64,000 nt of DNA from a virus. Under the pieces are notes generated by a model. The model made no database searches and was not told the DNA's origin. It was given only the letters and a program-made list of their open reading frames with translations. Shown one piece after another: positions 1 through 9,144 of the stretch. Every line of letters starts with the position of its first letter. Position 1 is the first letter of the stretch. The position numbers were made by a program, and so were the translations under genes. The DNA is taken from positions 1-64,000 of the IMG/VR virus record IMGVR_UViG_3300028800_000084; one strand, written 5' to 3'.

Positions 1-24
1 GGGTGGCGACACAGGCCGCGCGTA

Positions 25-222
25 TCATATGACCTGCACTACTGCTGCAACAGACGACGGAGGCGACAGGCTGATCTCCACCTGCGCGACGACCAGTCCG
101 ACGCGCGCCAGTTGTTGGAGAAGTATTTCGACCTGAGCGACTGTCAGACCCGCTTGTGCGGCCTGTTTGAGCAGTATTTCGACCTGCGCTACCGTTAAAC
201 CTGACTTCGCGGTTGCTGGCAT
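25..222 (-). CDS. Small three-repeat protein at the end of the tail operon
   Basis: This 65-residue protein consists of three tandem copies of a unit of about 17 residues with core GLTVAQVEILL (third copy degenerate), then a short Ser/Pro/Val tail. The repeat is visible in the DNA as recurring AGTATTTCGACCTG-like segments. Its ATG overlaps the stop of the lectin-fold gene upstream (TAATG), so it is translationally coupled and probably a tail-tip accessory. Each unit would form a short amphipathic helix. I recognise no family, so the function is unknown. Confidence 0.6.
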   Translation of the reverse strand: MPATAKSGLTVAQVEILLKQAAQAGLTVAQVEILLQQLARVGLVVAQVEISLSPPSSVAAVVQVI

Positions 223-1271
223 TACGTCGTTACCTTTACTCCGGCTGCCAGGGCGTTAATGTCCGCTGTCGTCCAGGCGACCCCTGAATTCGGGTTGAGT
301 AACCAGGGTGTCGATGAGTACAGTACTGGGCTGGCTGTAAGTGCCACGGGACTACCGGTTAAATATTTCGTGCTGCTCGTTTCCAGCCCGAAGTCCATAT
401 TTTGCGCCGTGCCGGGGCTGACCCGTTCGGCGTAAATCTGTATCCACACGAGCGTGACAGTGAACGGAGTAATGATAGTCGGGAAATCCGTTAGCGTATA
501 AAAATCCTGGTCGCCAACGGTGCCGTCCTGGACGTAGGTCGTGATTTGCGGCGGCAGTGTGTTGACGTGCGAGTAGTTGTTAGTGCTGTTGCCGCTGTTG
601 TTCGTCCACTGGCTCACATCGCCATTGCCATTAGGGGTGAGTGCAAATACGTAGCCGTCACCAGCCCACGAGTTGTTCGTTCCCGTGGTCGTATCGTTGA
701 TCGCCACGTCGTCAAAGCTCTCAGCCGTTCCACCCGCCGAGATAAAGCCGAGCGACTGCACATTCGTACGGCTGTTGGGGTTGGTGTTGCCGGAGAAGGT
801 GAACACCTGTGTGCCGTTGTACTTGACGGTGCAGACGCCAACCGACGCATCGAGCTTGAAGTAAACCTCGACCAGCGTCCAGGCCGATGTAGAGAGCACC
901 GAACCGGTGATGGTGCCGAGTACCGTGCTGGCCCCGGCGGTGATTTTAAGCTGACCCAGGTTCGCTCCGCTGTCCGGCGAAGCTAACAGTAGAACGGAGT
1001 TCCCGCCGCCGCCCGTCGCGTCGAAGAACTGAATGCGTGCAACGGGAGTAGTGTTCGACTGAGCGGACAGCCTAATCGCACACCGGAAAAAGAATTCGGT
1101 GGTGCCGGGAATGTTCCATCCGGCGGTGACGCCACCTGAAACGGTAGCGAAGTACGTGCCGGTGTAACCGCCCCGTCCCGGCGTCGTGTAGCTAGTACTG
1201 CTTACCGCGTTGCCCCAGGCGAACTCAAGTGAACTTCGCAGTTCCGCGCCGTATGAAAGAATTCTTGCCAT
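222..1271 (-). CDS. Tail-associated protein with concanavalin A/LamG-like fold
   Basis: This 349-residue protein has the Gly/Ser/Thr-rich beta-strand pattern of a concanavalin A-like (LamG-type) jelly roll over roughly residues 20-190: alternating hydrophobic strands, a WTLVEVYFKLD strand and a SFDDVAIND segment. The C-terminal third is Asn/Thr rich. Its position after the tail-fibre gene, with TAATG overlaps at both ends, makes it a likely tail-tip protein that binds or cleaves a surface glycan. No catalytic residues can be assigned. The fold is inferred from sequence texture. Confidence 0.6.
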   Translation of the reverse strand: MARILSYGAELRSSLEFAWGNAVSSTSYTTPGRGGYTGTYFATVSGGVTAGWNIPGTTEFFFRCAIRLSAQSNTTPVARIQFFDATGGGGNSVLLLASPDSGANLGQLKITAGASTVLGTITGSVLSTSAWTLVEVYFKLDASVGVCTVKYNGTQVFTFSGNTNPNSRTNVQSLGFISAGGTAESFDDVAINDTTTGTNNSWAGDGYVFALTPNGNGDVSQWTNNSGNSTNNYSHVNTLPPQITTYVQDGTVGDQDFYTLTDFPTIITPFTVTLVWIQIYAERVSPGTAQNMDFGLETSSTKYLTGSPVALTASPVLYSSTPWLLNPNSGVAWTTADINALAAGVKVTT

Positions 1272-2659
1272 TATTGTGTCAATACCTCCACGGTTAAGTC
1301 CGATCCGGCTATGGTAGAACCAATCTGGGCCACTTGAAATTGCAGATAGTCGCCATTGGCGAGTGCCGGAACGTCCACCGACGTTGATGAGCCACTGAAC
1401 GCGCTGGCGGCAATCTGTGGGCGATGACCCGATGTAGTGAAGATAGTCGTGCCATTTTTCAACACATCCACGATGATGGCCTGTCCGGTAGGGGCCGTGT
1501 TGCAGGCCAGATAGACGCCCGTAATCGTGCGCGTCGTGCCGAAGTTGTTGGTGAGCCGGATGGCGATGGTTGTCGCCGTCAGCGTGCCCGGCACGGATAC
1601 CGTGAACATGTGGGCCGTGGCGATGGCGGGCAGGTCGGCGTCAGCAATCGTACCGACAGTCACGACAGCCCCGCTTGAACTCTGTTTGAGGAAGCTGTGC
1701 GCCGCGCCTGTTGCCGACAGATCAGCGCCCGTGCCGCCGTTGCCGATGCCGAGGATGCCCGCCACGCTGTTCACCAGCGACACCAGCGCCCATTTTAGGC
1801 CGAGCGGCTGCGCGCTGTCGGCGGTCAGGACAGTGTTATCAGACCCAACGGGGATACGGTCGTTGGTCGTGTCGTAGCCCCACACGTCGCCTTTGGTGGT
1901 CAGGGGCGACGACGACCCACCACCGCCGCCCGTGTCCTTCAGCACCGAGCAGTCCATGAAGTCCGTCTCAACCGGCGCGGCAGTCTGTCCGTTCGTCAGC
2001 ATCACGCCGCAGAACGGCACGTAGCCGGTGAACGGGATGAGCGCCAGCGCCGCCGCGTCCAGCGGCACCGACACCGACACGGGCGTACCTGCCACGGCGA
2101 CGGGAGCCACGCCCGTCTTGTCGAAGCCGACCTTTACCCAACCCCATGTGCCAGCGCCCGCCGGAATATAACTCGTCACGTCAATCGTGCCGCCGGGGTA
2201 CAGTTGGTCGGTGCCGCTGGCGTCCTTGTAATTGAACGCGGTAATCGTGAGCAGGAAGGCGGCGTTGTTCGGGTCCTGATAAACGAGCGCCCGGTCTAGC
2301 TGCCGCGCCTCGACCAGTTCGGGCGTCGGGCCGGTGGTAGAACCCGTGTGCTGAGGGATGGCAATCGAGCCGATTTGCGAACCGACCTGCGACCAGGCTT
2401 TCGAGATTTGCAGACCTTTCACCTCGTAGTCGTTGCCATCATCGGTGGGGCCAACCACGACGGGGAACAGACCGGTTGCCACCTTCGCGTTGATGACAGT
2501 CATGACCGTGCCCTGTTCAGACGTGAAGTACATGCGGCCATCGTCGCCGGTCTGGAATTGGTAGACACCCGGCGATACTTGCCGACCGAGCGTGCCTTTA
2601 ATCTGGCCTCGGCTGAGCAGTCGGTTAATCGCGCCTAGCATACTTCCGTGCAGAGTCAT
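1271..2659 (-). CDS. Tail fibre / tail-tip protein with LTTKGDV motif
   Basis: This 462-residue protein carries near residue 255 the motif SPLTTKGDVWGYDTTNDRIP followed by a VGSDNTVLTAD...GLKWA segment, a module recurrent in siphophage fibre and virion proteins. A glycine-serine linker (GGGGGSSS) precedes it. The N-terminus looks like a tail-attachment region and the C-terminal ~130 residues like a beta-sandwich. It follows the tail-hub gene by two bases and overlaps the next gene by TAATG. Probable role is host adsorption at the tail tip. Confidence 0.65.
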   Translation of the reverse strand: MTLHGSMLGAINRLLSRGQIKGTLGRQVSPGVYQFQTGDDGRMYFTSEQGTVMTVINAKVATGLFPVVVGPTDDGNDYEVKGLQISKAWSQVGSQIGSIAIPQHTGSTTGPTPELVEARQLDRALVYQDPNNAAFLLTITAFNYKDASGTDQLYPGGTIDVTSYIPAGAGTWGWVKVGFDKTGVAPVAVAGTPVSVSVPLDAAALALIPFTGYVPFCGVMLTNGQTAAPVETDFMDCSVLKDTGGGGGSSSPLTTKGDVWGYDTTNDRIPVGSDNTVLTADSAQPLGLKWALVSLVNSVAGILGIGNGGTGADLSATGAAHSFLKQSSSGAVVTVGTIADADLPAIATAHMFTVSVPGTLTATTIAIRLTNNFGTTRTITGVYLACNTAPTGQAIIVDVLKNGTTIFTTSGHRPQIAASAFSGSSTSVDVPALANGDYLQFQVAQIGSTIAGSDLTVEVLTQ

Positions 2660-2661
2660 AG

Positions 2662-5600
2662 CTACAACCCAATCGCTTGAATAATCGCGCCAGGAGAGAA
2701 GCTGGCAATGTTTCCAGCCTTCTCGACAACGGAAACACCCGAAGTGCTAATTCCAATCCTGCCTTGCTTCCCAAAGCAGTACACCACTACCGGAATCGAG
2801 CCGCTGATGGCACAGCGCTCGTACCTGTTGGCTGCGCTACTCGGTGGCACCAGATTGTACCACGACGCGCCGCCGTTGTTGCTCGTCCACACGCCCGCGA
2901 GAGACTGGTTGTTGTTTCCGAGAGCGGCGACCATGTAGGCGGCGCGAACGGCGCAACTATCCACCTGCCGGAATTGCCAGGGACCATAAGGCGTGCCGCT
3001 GACCACGGGCGACACGTCCGCGACGGTCGTGCCGTTGACGCGCATGAGGTGGCGGGCCGTTGAACCGACCGAGATGGTAGCCGTGAGAGCGCCCGTGTTG
3101 TCGCCATAGACGCCAGTGTGGTCATTCATCAGTAAATACAGTGTTCCACTTGCGCCCGCAACGAACGAAATGCCCGTTCCAATGAAAAACAGCGGCCCGC
3201 CCGTTCCGATTTGCCCGATGAGACAACTGGCGCTAGCGGTGGTCAGCACGCACGACGCGCAGCTTCCGCTGCCGTCACCGTTGGGACCGCAGGTGGGCAG
3301 CGTGCCGTTTTTCCACGTCCCACTAGCCGTAATCACGACGTACTGCCCTGCCGTGATAGAAATGCCCGTATTGTTGCCGGGTACGTCAACGTTTGCCGCC
3401 ACTGACTTGATAACAGGCGTTCCCATCGACTTTCCGTAATAGGCAATCTTGTCGCTTCCGTTGCTGTTGTAGGGCAGGTGAATATCGCCGCACAGGTCGC
3501 TGCCGGGGTTGATAGCCGGGTTGCTCAGCAGAGCGTAGGACGCGCCGCTGTTGACCGACCCGTAGCCCGCCCCGACGCCCGTGTGGATAGCCGACCCGTA
3601 TATCGTGCCGATGTTGCGCGAAGACACCGCTGCGCCCGGCGCGTAAGTGCCCGCCGTGGCTGACCCGATAAGCGTCTCGGTTGACCAGGTAGCGCCGTCC
3701 GTCGAGTGCGTCTCATACGTGCCGTCGGAGTAGTCCGACCAGACCGAGATGAGGAACTGCGTGGCGAACTGCATCTGAATGGAACGCAGACTGCGCGTGG
3801 CGCGGAATGACTTCTGCAAGCTGGCCGACGGCGTGCCTTGCATGTTCGTCACAAAGTAAATGCCGGTCGTCGTGACAATCCAGGCGTCCACCTCACTGCC
3901 AGGTACACCGCCTAGGTAGCGCGGCGAGAACGGGTCGCCCACGCCGCAAATGGGCGTGCCGGATACGCCCATCGACTTCTGCGCGTAGAGGGGCGACGGC
4001 GTGTTGAATGACGCGCCCTGATAGATATTGCCGTCGTCGGAAATCAGGCCGAGCGTGGCGACCACGCCGATAAGCTGCCCCGCGCTGGTTCCGTCGCTTG
4101 CCGGGATGTTTACCAATGGGGGAAGGAACGGCGACTGAAACGTGACCGACGGTTGCACGTTGGAAGCTGTCGGCGGAATGACCGTGGTGGCGGGTTGCCC
4201 GAACGTCTCCCATTCCAGCGTAAGGACGGGCGTGGACGTGCCGAACTCGTTATCGAGCGGCGTATCCACCTGCGTCACCAGGAAGCGCTGCGCAGTGAAC
4301 GTCAGTCCGCGCTGCGCGGCGGTCACGGCGTCCTGGGTCAGTTCCACGTAATCGAGCGGTTGAAATGAGGCGTCCCCTTGCGAAGTCAGCTTGACCTGCC
4401 ACAATCCGTAGTTGCTGTTCTCGCGGGCGTAGGCGTTGCCGGTGCGCACGTTCAGTTCGTTCTGGTCAACTGCCAGATTGCTGCCGTAGGTGCTTTCGCT
4501 GACGCCCTGCGACGGTGTGTTGCCGGGCGCGATGCAAAACAGCGCTGACACGGTGAGTGGGTCAGCCACAATCGCATTGCCGCGCATCCAATGGGACTTC
4601 GACGGGCGCTGATGCGGGTAGCTGAGCGCCGTCCAGTCGCTTTGCAGGAACGAGATGGTGTAGGATGACGGTCTGTCAGCGGACGCGAACAGCAGCGGGT
4701 CTTGCTTGACGATGCACTGCCCAAAAGCGTTGGACGTGAAGCGGTAGCCAATGGCCCGCGCCCGCCCGTCCATCTGCGCGTACAGGCTGAGCGTGCCGCT
4801 GCCGCTGTTCAGGCGCGTAAACGGGTACGTCGCGCTCGTGCCCGACGGCGTGAAGTCGGCAATGGTCGGCCCGGTGCCGTGCCACAGCCACAGGTAGATA
4901 AGGAAGTCGTCCAGGTTGGGATTGGCGAACTGCTCCCAGGCGGTCGGCGGGTTGACGTTCTCCAGCGTTTGCGGGAAGCCGGGCAGCGTGGCAAAGCGAC
5001 CGAGCGTATCCACGCAGTCCAGCGTCGTCTCGGTCAGCAGCGCTTTGTCTTGCGCCGTCACTGCCGTCGGGTCGGTCAGGTGCCAGCCGCAGAACTTGGT
5101 GACACGCGAGTTGAGCGTGGCGGCGGTTCCGTTGTAGTAGTCGGTGCGGCTGTACAGCACCATCATGTTATCGGGATAGGACGCCGCCGGGATGCTCTGG
5201 TAGACTTTGAAGCTGACGCTCAGCCCTTCCACCTTTTGAGACAGCGGCGTATCCACGGTGAAGTTGGTAATCGGCGCGTAGTTCGCATCGCCGTACTTGC
5301 AGGCCACGACCAGGAGGCGGCGCGTGGTGGACGTGCCGTTGGTCAGGTCGGTGACGGTGCAGGTGATATAGCGCCGTCCAACCGGGAACGTGGCGGTAAT
5401 GGCGTTGGTCGTCGTGGAACCCACCGTAATTGTGCCGTCGCCCACGCCCCACAGCACGCTGAACGTGCCGCCGGAGGTCGGGTCGGTCGTGAAGCTGCCC
5501 GATGCGTCCAGGAAGGCCAGCGTAATGACGTGCGTGGTGTCGTCTACGATGTCGAGATAGCCGCAGCCCGCGTTGATGTTGGCGACCGGCGGCGGGTGCA

Positions 5601-6036
5601 GGCCGTAGCTGGCGAAGTCCAGGATGCCGTTCTTGTAACTGACGCCGTTCGGGTCAATGTAGGGAATGAGCGCAAAGGGCGGAAACAGGTCGTAGACGGT
5701 GATATAGCTGCCCGCCGCGATGTTCACCGCGCCGTCCTGCGTGCCGTCGGAGGCGCGAGCGCAGGTGATGACCGGTGAGGCGACGGAAAAGACAATCAGC
5801 CGCCCCAGGTCGTCCGCGCCTGACACAGAGCCGAAGGTAATCAACTGCCCCGGCACGGCGGCGGCAATTGAACCGGACGTGACGTTGTGCAAGGACGCGA
5901 CGACGGACGTGGTTTCGTCCAGCGTGTTGATTTGCGCGGCGACCACGACGGGACTTTGGTCTATCCAAAGAATCGCGTCTGAAACTTGAGGATGAAGACG
6001 CCAGGTCGTGGCCTGCGTGGGACTGAGTGTTGCCAC
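2662..6036 (-). CDS. Large tail hub/receptor-binding protein with inserted LecA-like lectin and BNR-like repeats
   Basis: I choose the GTG at 6036 because it overlaps the stop of the upstream gene (TAGTG), giving 1124 residues. An upstream in-frame start at 6120 would lie deep in the neighbour. The N-terminal ~550 residues resemble phage hub or tail-associated proteins, with TLDCVDTLGRFATL and an Ig/PKD-like stretch. From about residue 700 there are BNR-propeller signatures (STDGATWS, SNNGGASW). Between them, about residues 877-989, lies a domain matching the PA-IL/LecA galactose lectin pattern: GISITAGQYVVITASGTW, LIGQIGTGGPLFFIG, GTLYLLMNDHTG, DNTGALTATISV. It probably forms the tail tip and contacts sugars on the host surface. 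The hub role is inferred; the lectin match is the firmer call. Confidence 0.7.
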   Translation of the reverse strand: MATLSPTQATTWRLHPQVSDAILWIDQSPVVVAAQINTLDETTSVVASLHNVTSGSIAAAVPGQLITFGSVSGADDLGRLIVFSVASPVITCARASDGTQDGAVNIAAGSYITVYDLFPPFALIPYIDPNGVSYKNGILDFASYGLHPPPVANINAGCGYLDIVDDTTHVITLAFLDASGSFTTDPTSGGTFSVLWGVGDGTITVGSTTTNAITATFPVGRRYITCTVTDLTNGTSTTRRLLVVACKYGDANYAPITNFTVDTPLSQKVEGLSVSFKVYQSIPAASYPDNMMVLYSRTDYYNGTAATLNSRVTKFCGWHLTDPTAVTAQDKALLTETTLDCVDTLGRFATLPGFPQTLENVNPPTAWEQFANPNLDDFLIYLWLWHGTGPTIADFTPSGTSATYPFTRLNSGSGTLSLYAQMDGRARAIGYRFTSNAFGQCIVKQDPLLFASADRPSSYTISFLQSDWTALSYPHQRPSKSHWMRGNAIVADPLTVSALFCIAPGNTPSQGVSESTYGSNLAVDQNELNVRTGNAYARENSNYGLWQVKLTSQGDASFQPLDYVELTQDAVTAAQRGLTFTAQRFLVTQVDTPLDNEFGTSTPVLTLEWETFGQPATTVIPPTASNVQPSVTFQSPFLPPLVNIPASDGTSAGQLIGVVATLGLISDDGNIYQGASFNTPSPLYAQKSMGVSGTPICGVGDPFSPRYLGGVPGSEVDAWIVTTTGIYFVTNMQGTPSASLQKSFRATRSLRSIQMQFATQFLISVWSDYSDGTYETHSTDGATWSTETLIGSATAGTYAPGAAVSSRNIGTIYGSAIHTGVGAGYGSVNSGASYALLSNPAINPGSDLCGDIHLPYNSNGSDKIAYYGKSMGTPVIKSVAANVDVPGNNTGISITAGQYVVITASGTWKNGTLPTCGPNGDGSGSCASCVLTTASASCLIGQIGTGGPLFFIGTGISFVAGASGTLYLLMNDHTGVYGDNTGALTATISVGSTARHLMRVNGTTVADVSPVVSGTPYGPWQFRQVDSCAVRAAYMVAALGNNNQSLAGVWTSNNGGASWYNLVPPSSAANRYERCAISGSIPVVVYCFGKQGRIGISTSGVSVVEKAGNIASFSPGAIIQAIGL

Positions 6037-6440
6037 TAGGTTAGTCTCGTTACGCGAAAAGTCACTTTGCGATACCTGTCCATGTCGTGGACGACCGTCG
6101 TGCCAAAGCGCGGGCGCCAAATCCAGCCGTTGTACTGCTGATACGTTCCGTCGGGATAGCCGGTTGGTACACTGACGGTCACTTTAGCCGAGGCGATGGA
6201 CGCCGACAAGCCGCACTGCGACAGCATACTTGTCCATTCGGTGGGTAGGAGGTAGCTGTAGAATATGTCAATGAAAAGGCCATCGTCAAATATCGAACCA
6301 TCAGCCCCGTAACGTGGCAAGCCAACCTGCACGTACTGGAACTGTACGCTGGTGTCGGAGCGCGGCTGCGGGTTGATAAGAGCCAGACCCGCGCCGTTTG
6401 ACCATCCCTGACTGAGTTGCCAATTGCTATCAAGCGTCAT
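6036..6440 (-). CDS. Small tail-tip protein downstream of tape measure
   Basis: This 134-residue protein sits between tape measure and tail hub, overlapping the first by ATGA and the second by TAGTG. It is rich in aromatic and beta-prone residues and has no signal peptide or membrane segment. Position matches the distal-tail protein of siphoviruses, but I recognise no family motif. Confidence 0.6.
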   Translation of the reverse strand: MTLDSNWQLSQGWSNGAGLALINPQPRSDTSVQFQYVQVGLPRYGADGSIFDDGLFIDIFYSYLLPTEWTSMLSQCGLSASIASAKVTVSVPTGYPDGTYQQYNGWIWRPRFGTTVVHDMDRYRKVTFRVTRLT

Positions 6441-9025
6441 TGTATCTGGTCAAACGCCTCCTGCATCCACTGTTGCACTTGCGCCTTCTGTTGTGCCGTC
6501 GCCATGCTGTCGCCAAAATAGATGTCGCCGTTCATGATGACCTGCTTACCCTTCGGCTCCGGCCCCGACGCAGGCGACACGGACGCCCCGCCCGCTCCGG
6601 CGCGCACGAGTTCGCTTCCTACCCATCCGGTCTGGAAGGGCGGGATAACGCCGCCGCTGGCGAACGTGCCGAATATAGTGTCGCTCCCACCGAAGAAGCT
6701 GCCCCCGTAAATGGAGCCACTAGCGCCATTCGCCCCTCCCGAATTGCTGATGGAACCAAATCCGCTAGGCACAAGGTCGCCCGGAGAGGCGTTATTAGCG
6801 GTGTACCATATGGTTCCATTGGCGTCCGTGAACGCCTGAGTACTCGTTCCTGCCAGAGGGTTTACCCCGGCGGGCGGTACGTAAGGTTGCGGGTTGATAA
6901 TGTTTGGCGCTGCCGTGGCCGCTGCTACCGCCGCCGCATAAGCCGCTGCCGTGGCAAAAGCCTCGCCTGCCGCTACGCCCGCCGCCACCGCCTGCGAATG
7001 CGCACTCGTGACGCCGTTGGCAAACGACACGACGCTGTTGAAGCCGCCGACCACCGCTGCCGCTGCTTGCAGGACGTAACTGGCGGCAATGGTCGCCTCG
7101 TCGCCCTTCAGCTTGGCTTCGAGGGCGTTCTGCTGCGTGGTGAAGCTGTCGGACTGCTGTTGTTCGGTGCGCTTGAAATTGGCAGCCTCTTGCGTCTGCT
7201 GCTGGTCGAAGTTGTCCTGCGCCTGTTTCTGTTTGAGAGCGAAATTGGCGGCGTCCTGACTCTGCTGTGCGTTGAAAGCCGCTGTGCGCTGCGCCACTTC
7301 CGCGTTGGCGTTGGTCGTTATTTCGTTGAGCTTGGTCTGCTCGTCTTGCTGGCGCTGCGCCTGTTGCTGGTTGTAAGTGTTAGTCGCTGAACTGACCTGT
7401 TCGTTGCGGCTGGCGAGGTCATTCTGGACGGCCACGGCGTCGAGGTTGGCGGCGTCCTCTTGCAGCTTCTCCTGCGACTTGCTCTGAATGTCCTGAAGTT
7501 TAGCCTGATAGTCCGACCACGCCTGTTGCGAGGCTTGCGCGGCGTCCTGCTGCGTCTTCAGGCGGTCGGCAGTCGCTTTCGTCTCAATGTCGTCCACGGC
7601 GGCATCGAAGTCGGCGGTCTTCTGCTGGCGCGCCTGGTCGAACGTGTCCTGCGCTTGCTGCTGGCGGAGGTCGAAGTCGTCCTTCTGCGTGGCTTGCTGT
7701 GCGTTGAAGGCGGCAACGCGGTCGGCGTCGGCGGCAAGGTACTTGGCGCGGTCATCGACCAACTGCTGCGTGGTCTTCAGGGCGTCGTTTTCCGCCTCGC
7801 GTCTCTCTACCACTGGTAGAATGTTGTCGGACAGGTTGGTAATGTCGCCGTTCAGCACTTGCAGGCGGTCGCTGAATTTCTGGAAGGTCGCCGCCGCGTC
7901 CGTCGAATATTGCGCGGCGTTCTTCAGCGTGGGCAACTGGCTCTCTATCGCCGCCGCTTCGTCCTTGTCGGCTTCAATCTTCTTCTTAATAGTGTCCGAC
8001 GACTCGCCTAGCGCCTGATCTGCCGCCACCTGGCTTTGTATCCATAGATCGGACGCCGCCGCCGTGTTCGCCGCTGCCGTGCGGGCTGCTACGGCGCTGT
8101 CACCGAGCGCATTGTTGTAGCCTTCCAGTTCAGCCGCCGCCGCGTCGGAGCGGGCTTGAGCGTCCTGTAATTGCTTGCCGAGTTCCTGGAAGCCCGGTTG
8201 CGTGGAGGCCAGAAGGAATTGGATACGAGCCGCCAGATCGCCCTGGTTGGTCTGTTGCGCAGCAAACGCGCCGCCTTCCGAACCGTTGATGCGGGCAATC
8301 TCAGCGTCAGCCGCCGCCTTGTCCTGCTGCGCTTTGGCGATGTTAGCCTGGATTTGCGGAGCGGTCTCGGTCGCGGCGGCGTTGAACTCGGTCTTCAGGG
8401 CGTCAGCGGCAGTTTTCAGGTTGTTAGAGGCGTCCTGCGTCTCCTGAACGAACGCCTCGTAAGCAATCGTCAACACGCCGAGAGCGGCAATAACCGGCGT
8501 CAGCACCGCCAGCACTGCCCCGAACGAGCCGAACAGGGCGTCGCCGCCTGCTGCCAGCGTCCCGAACAGGCCGCCCGCGTTCTGCAAGTTCTCGCTCAGC
8601 GTGGGCAAAAGGTCACTGATGCGCTGCAAGCCCTGTTCGAGGTAGATGACCGCGCCAACGTCACGCAAGCCGGGTGCGCCACCAACCGACCCGGCGACCG
8701 AGAAGGCGTGACCAATGCCGAACAGGGAGCTACCACCAGAAGAACCGCCTGTTGCACCGCCCTCGTCACCGGCGTCCGACGCGGCCTGAATAGCCTCTAC
8801 CGTGTTTGCCAGTTCCGCGTTCATGGCTTGCAGGTTAGCGGTTGTGGCAGCGAAGCCCTCGTTCATAGTGGTGATGAACGCTTGCGCTGACTGCGTGGCT
8901 CCGGCGAACGCGTCGGTAATAGTTTCGGCTAGACCCTCAAAGCGGGAGGATGCAGACGAGATAAAGTCGTCAAGACTGCCGTCGCTCTCAACTCCTACGC
9001 TTAAAGGTTCCGGCTGGTCGCTCAT
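6437..9025 (-). CDS. Tail tape measure protein
   Basis: This 862-residue protein is the longest low-complexity helical protein of the tail operon. It has an N-terminal helical region, a hydrophobic segment near residues 145-190, then about 400 residues of Gln/Ala/Asp-rich coiled coil with an internal duplication around FNAQQ...QAQDNFDQ (near 425-465 and 580-620). The Gly-rich C-terminus ends with the FASGGVI...GWVGSELV pattern common in tape measures. It sets tail length and leaves through the tube at ejection. A copy of the dispersed 15-bp palindrome lies inside it at 7806-7820. Confidence 0.85.
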   Translation of the reverse strand: MSDQPEPLSVGVESDGSLDDFISSASSRFEGLAETITDAFAGATQSAQAFITTMNEGFAATTANLQAMNAELANTVEAIQAASDAGDEGGATGGSSGGSSLFGIGHAFSVAGSVGGAPGLRDVGAVIYLEQGLQRISDLLPTLSENLQNAGGLFGTLAAGGDALFGSFGAVLAVLTPVIAALGVLTIAYEAFVQETQDASNNLKTAADALKTEFNAAATETAPQIQANIAKAQQDKAAADAEIARINGSEGGAFAAQQTNQGDLAARIQFLLASTQPGFQELGKQLQDAQARSDAAAAELEGYNNALGDSAVAARTAAANTAAASDLWIQSQVAADQALGESSDTIKKKIEADKDEAAAIESQLPTLKNAAQYSTDAAATFQKFSDRLQVLNGDITNLSDNILPVVERREAENDALKTTQQLVDDRAKYLAADADRVAAFNAQQATQKDDFDLRQQQAQDTFDQARQQKTADFDAAVDDIETKATADRLKTQQDAAQASQQAWSDYQAKLQDIQSKSQEKLQEDAANLDAVAVQNDLASRNEQVSSATNTYNQQQAQRQQDEQTKLNEITTNANAEVAQRTAAFNAQQSQDAANFALKQKQAQDNFDQQQTQEAANFKRTEQQQSDSFTTQQNALEAKLKGDEATIAASYVLQAAAAVVGGFNSVVSFANGVTSAHSQAVAAGVAAGEAFATAAAYAAAVAAATAAPNIINPQPYVPPAGVNPLAGTSTQAFTDANGTIWYTANNASPGDLVPSGFGSISNSGGANGASGSIYGGSFFGGSDTIFGTFASGGVIPPFQTGWVGSELVRAGAGGASVSPASGPEPKGKQVIMNGDIYFGDSMATAQQKAQVQQWMQEAFDQIQ
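7806..7820. promoter_or_regulatory. Dispersed palindrome, copy 1 (TCTACCACTGGTAGA)
   Basis: A perfect 15-bp palindrome (7+1+7) inside the tape measure gene. On the coding strand it reads CTA CCA GTG GTA GAG (LPVVE), using the CTA leucine codon, which is uncommon here. Related sites lie at 19418, 41791 and 51299. It looks like a repressor-binding or stoperator-type site; function is inferred. Confidence 0.5.
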
Positions 9026-9144
9026 TGCGCACCGCCTAGTTGTGCGGTATAATGGGCATTGTTGGCTAGGGAATAGCTACTCGAAAAGCGGTTAATCCTG
9101 CCGCCTGCCAACGACATTATAGGATTTAGCGAAAAGGATACGCT

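Noticed and set aside
4702-5778. 358-codon plus-strand ORF opposite the tail hub gene
   Set aside because: Arg/Val/Gly-rich antisense composition and no motif; the minus-strand hub gene explains the region.
8171-8890. 239-codon plus-strand ORF opposite the tape measure gene
   Set aside because: Shadow of the tape measure coiled coil.
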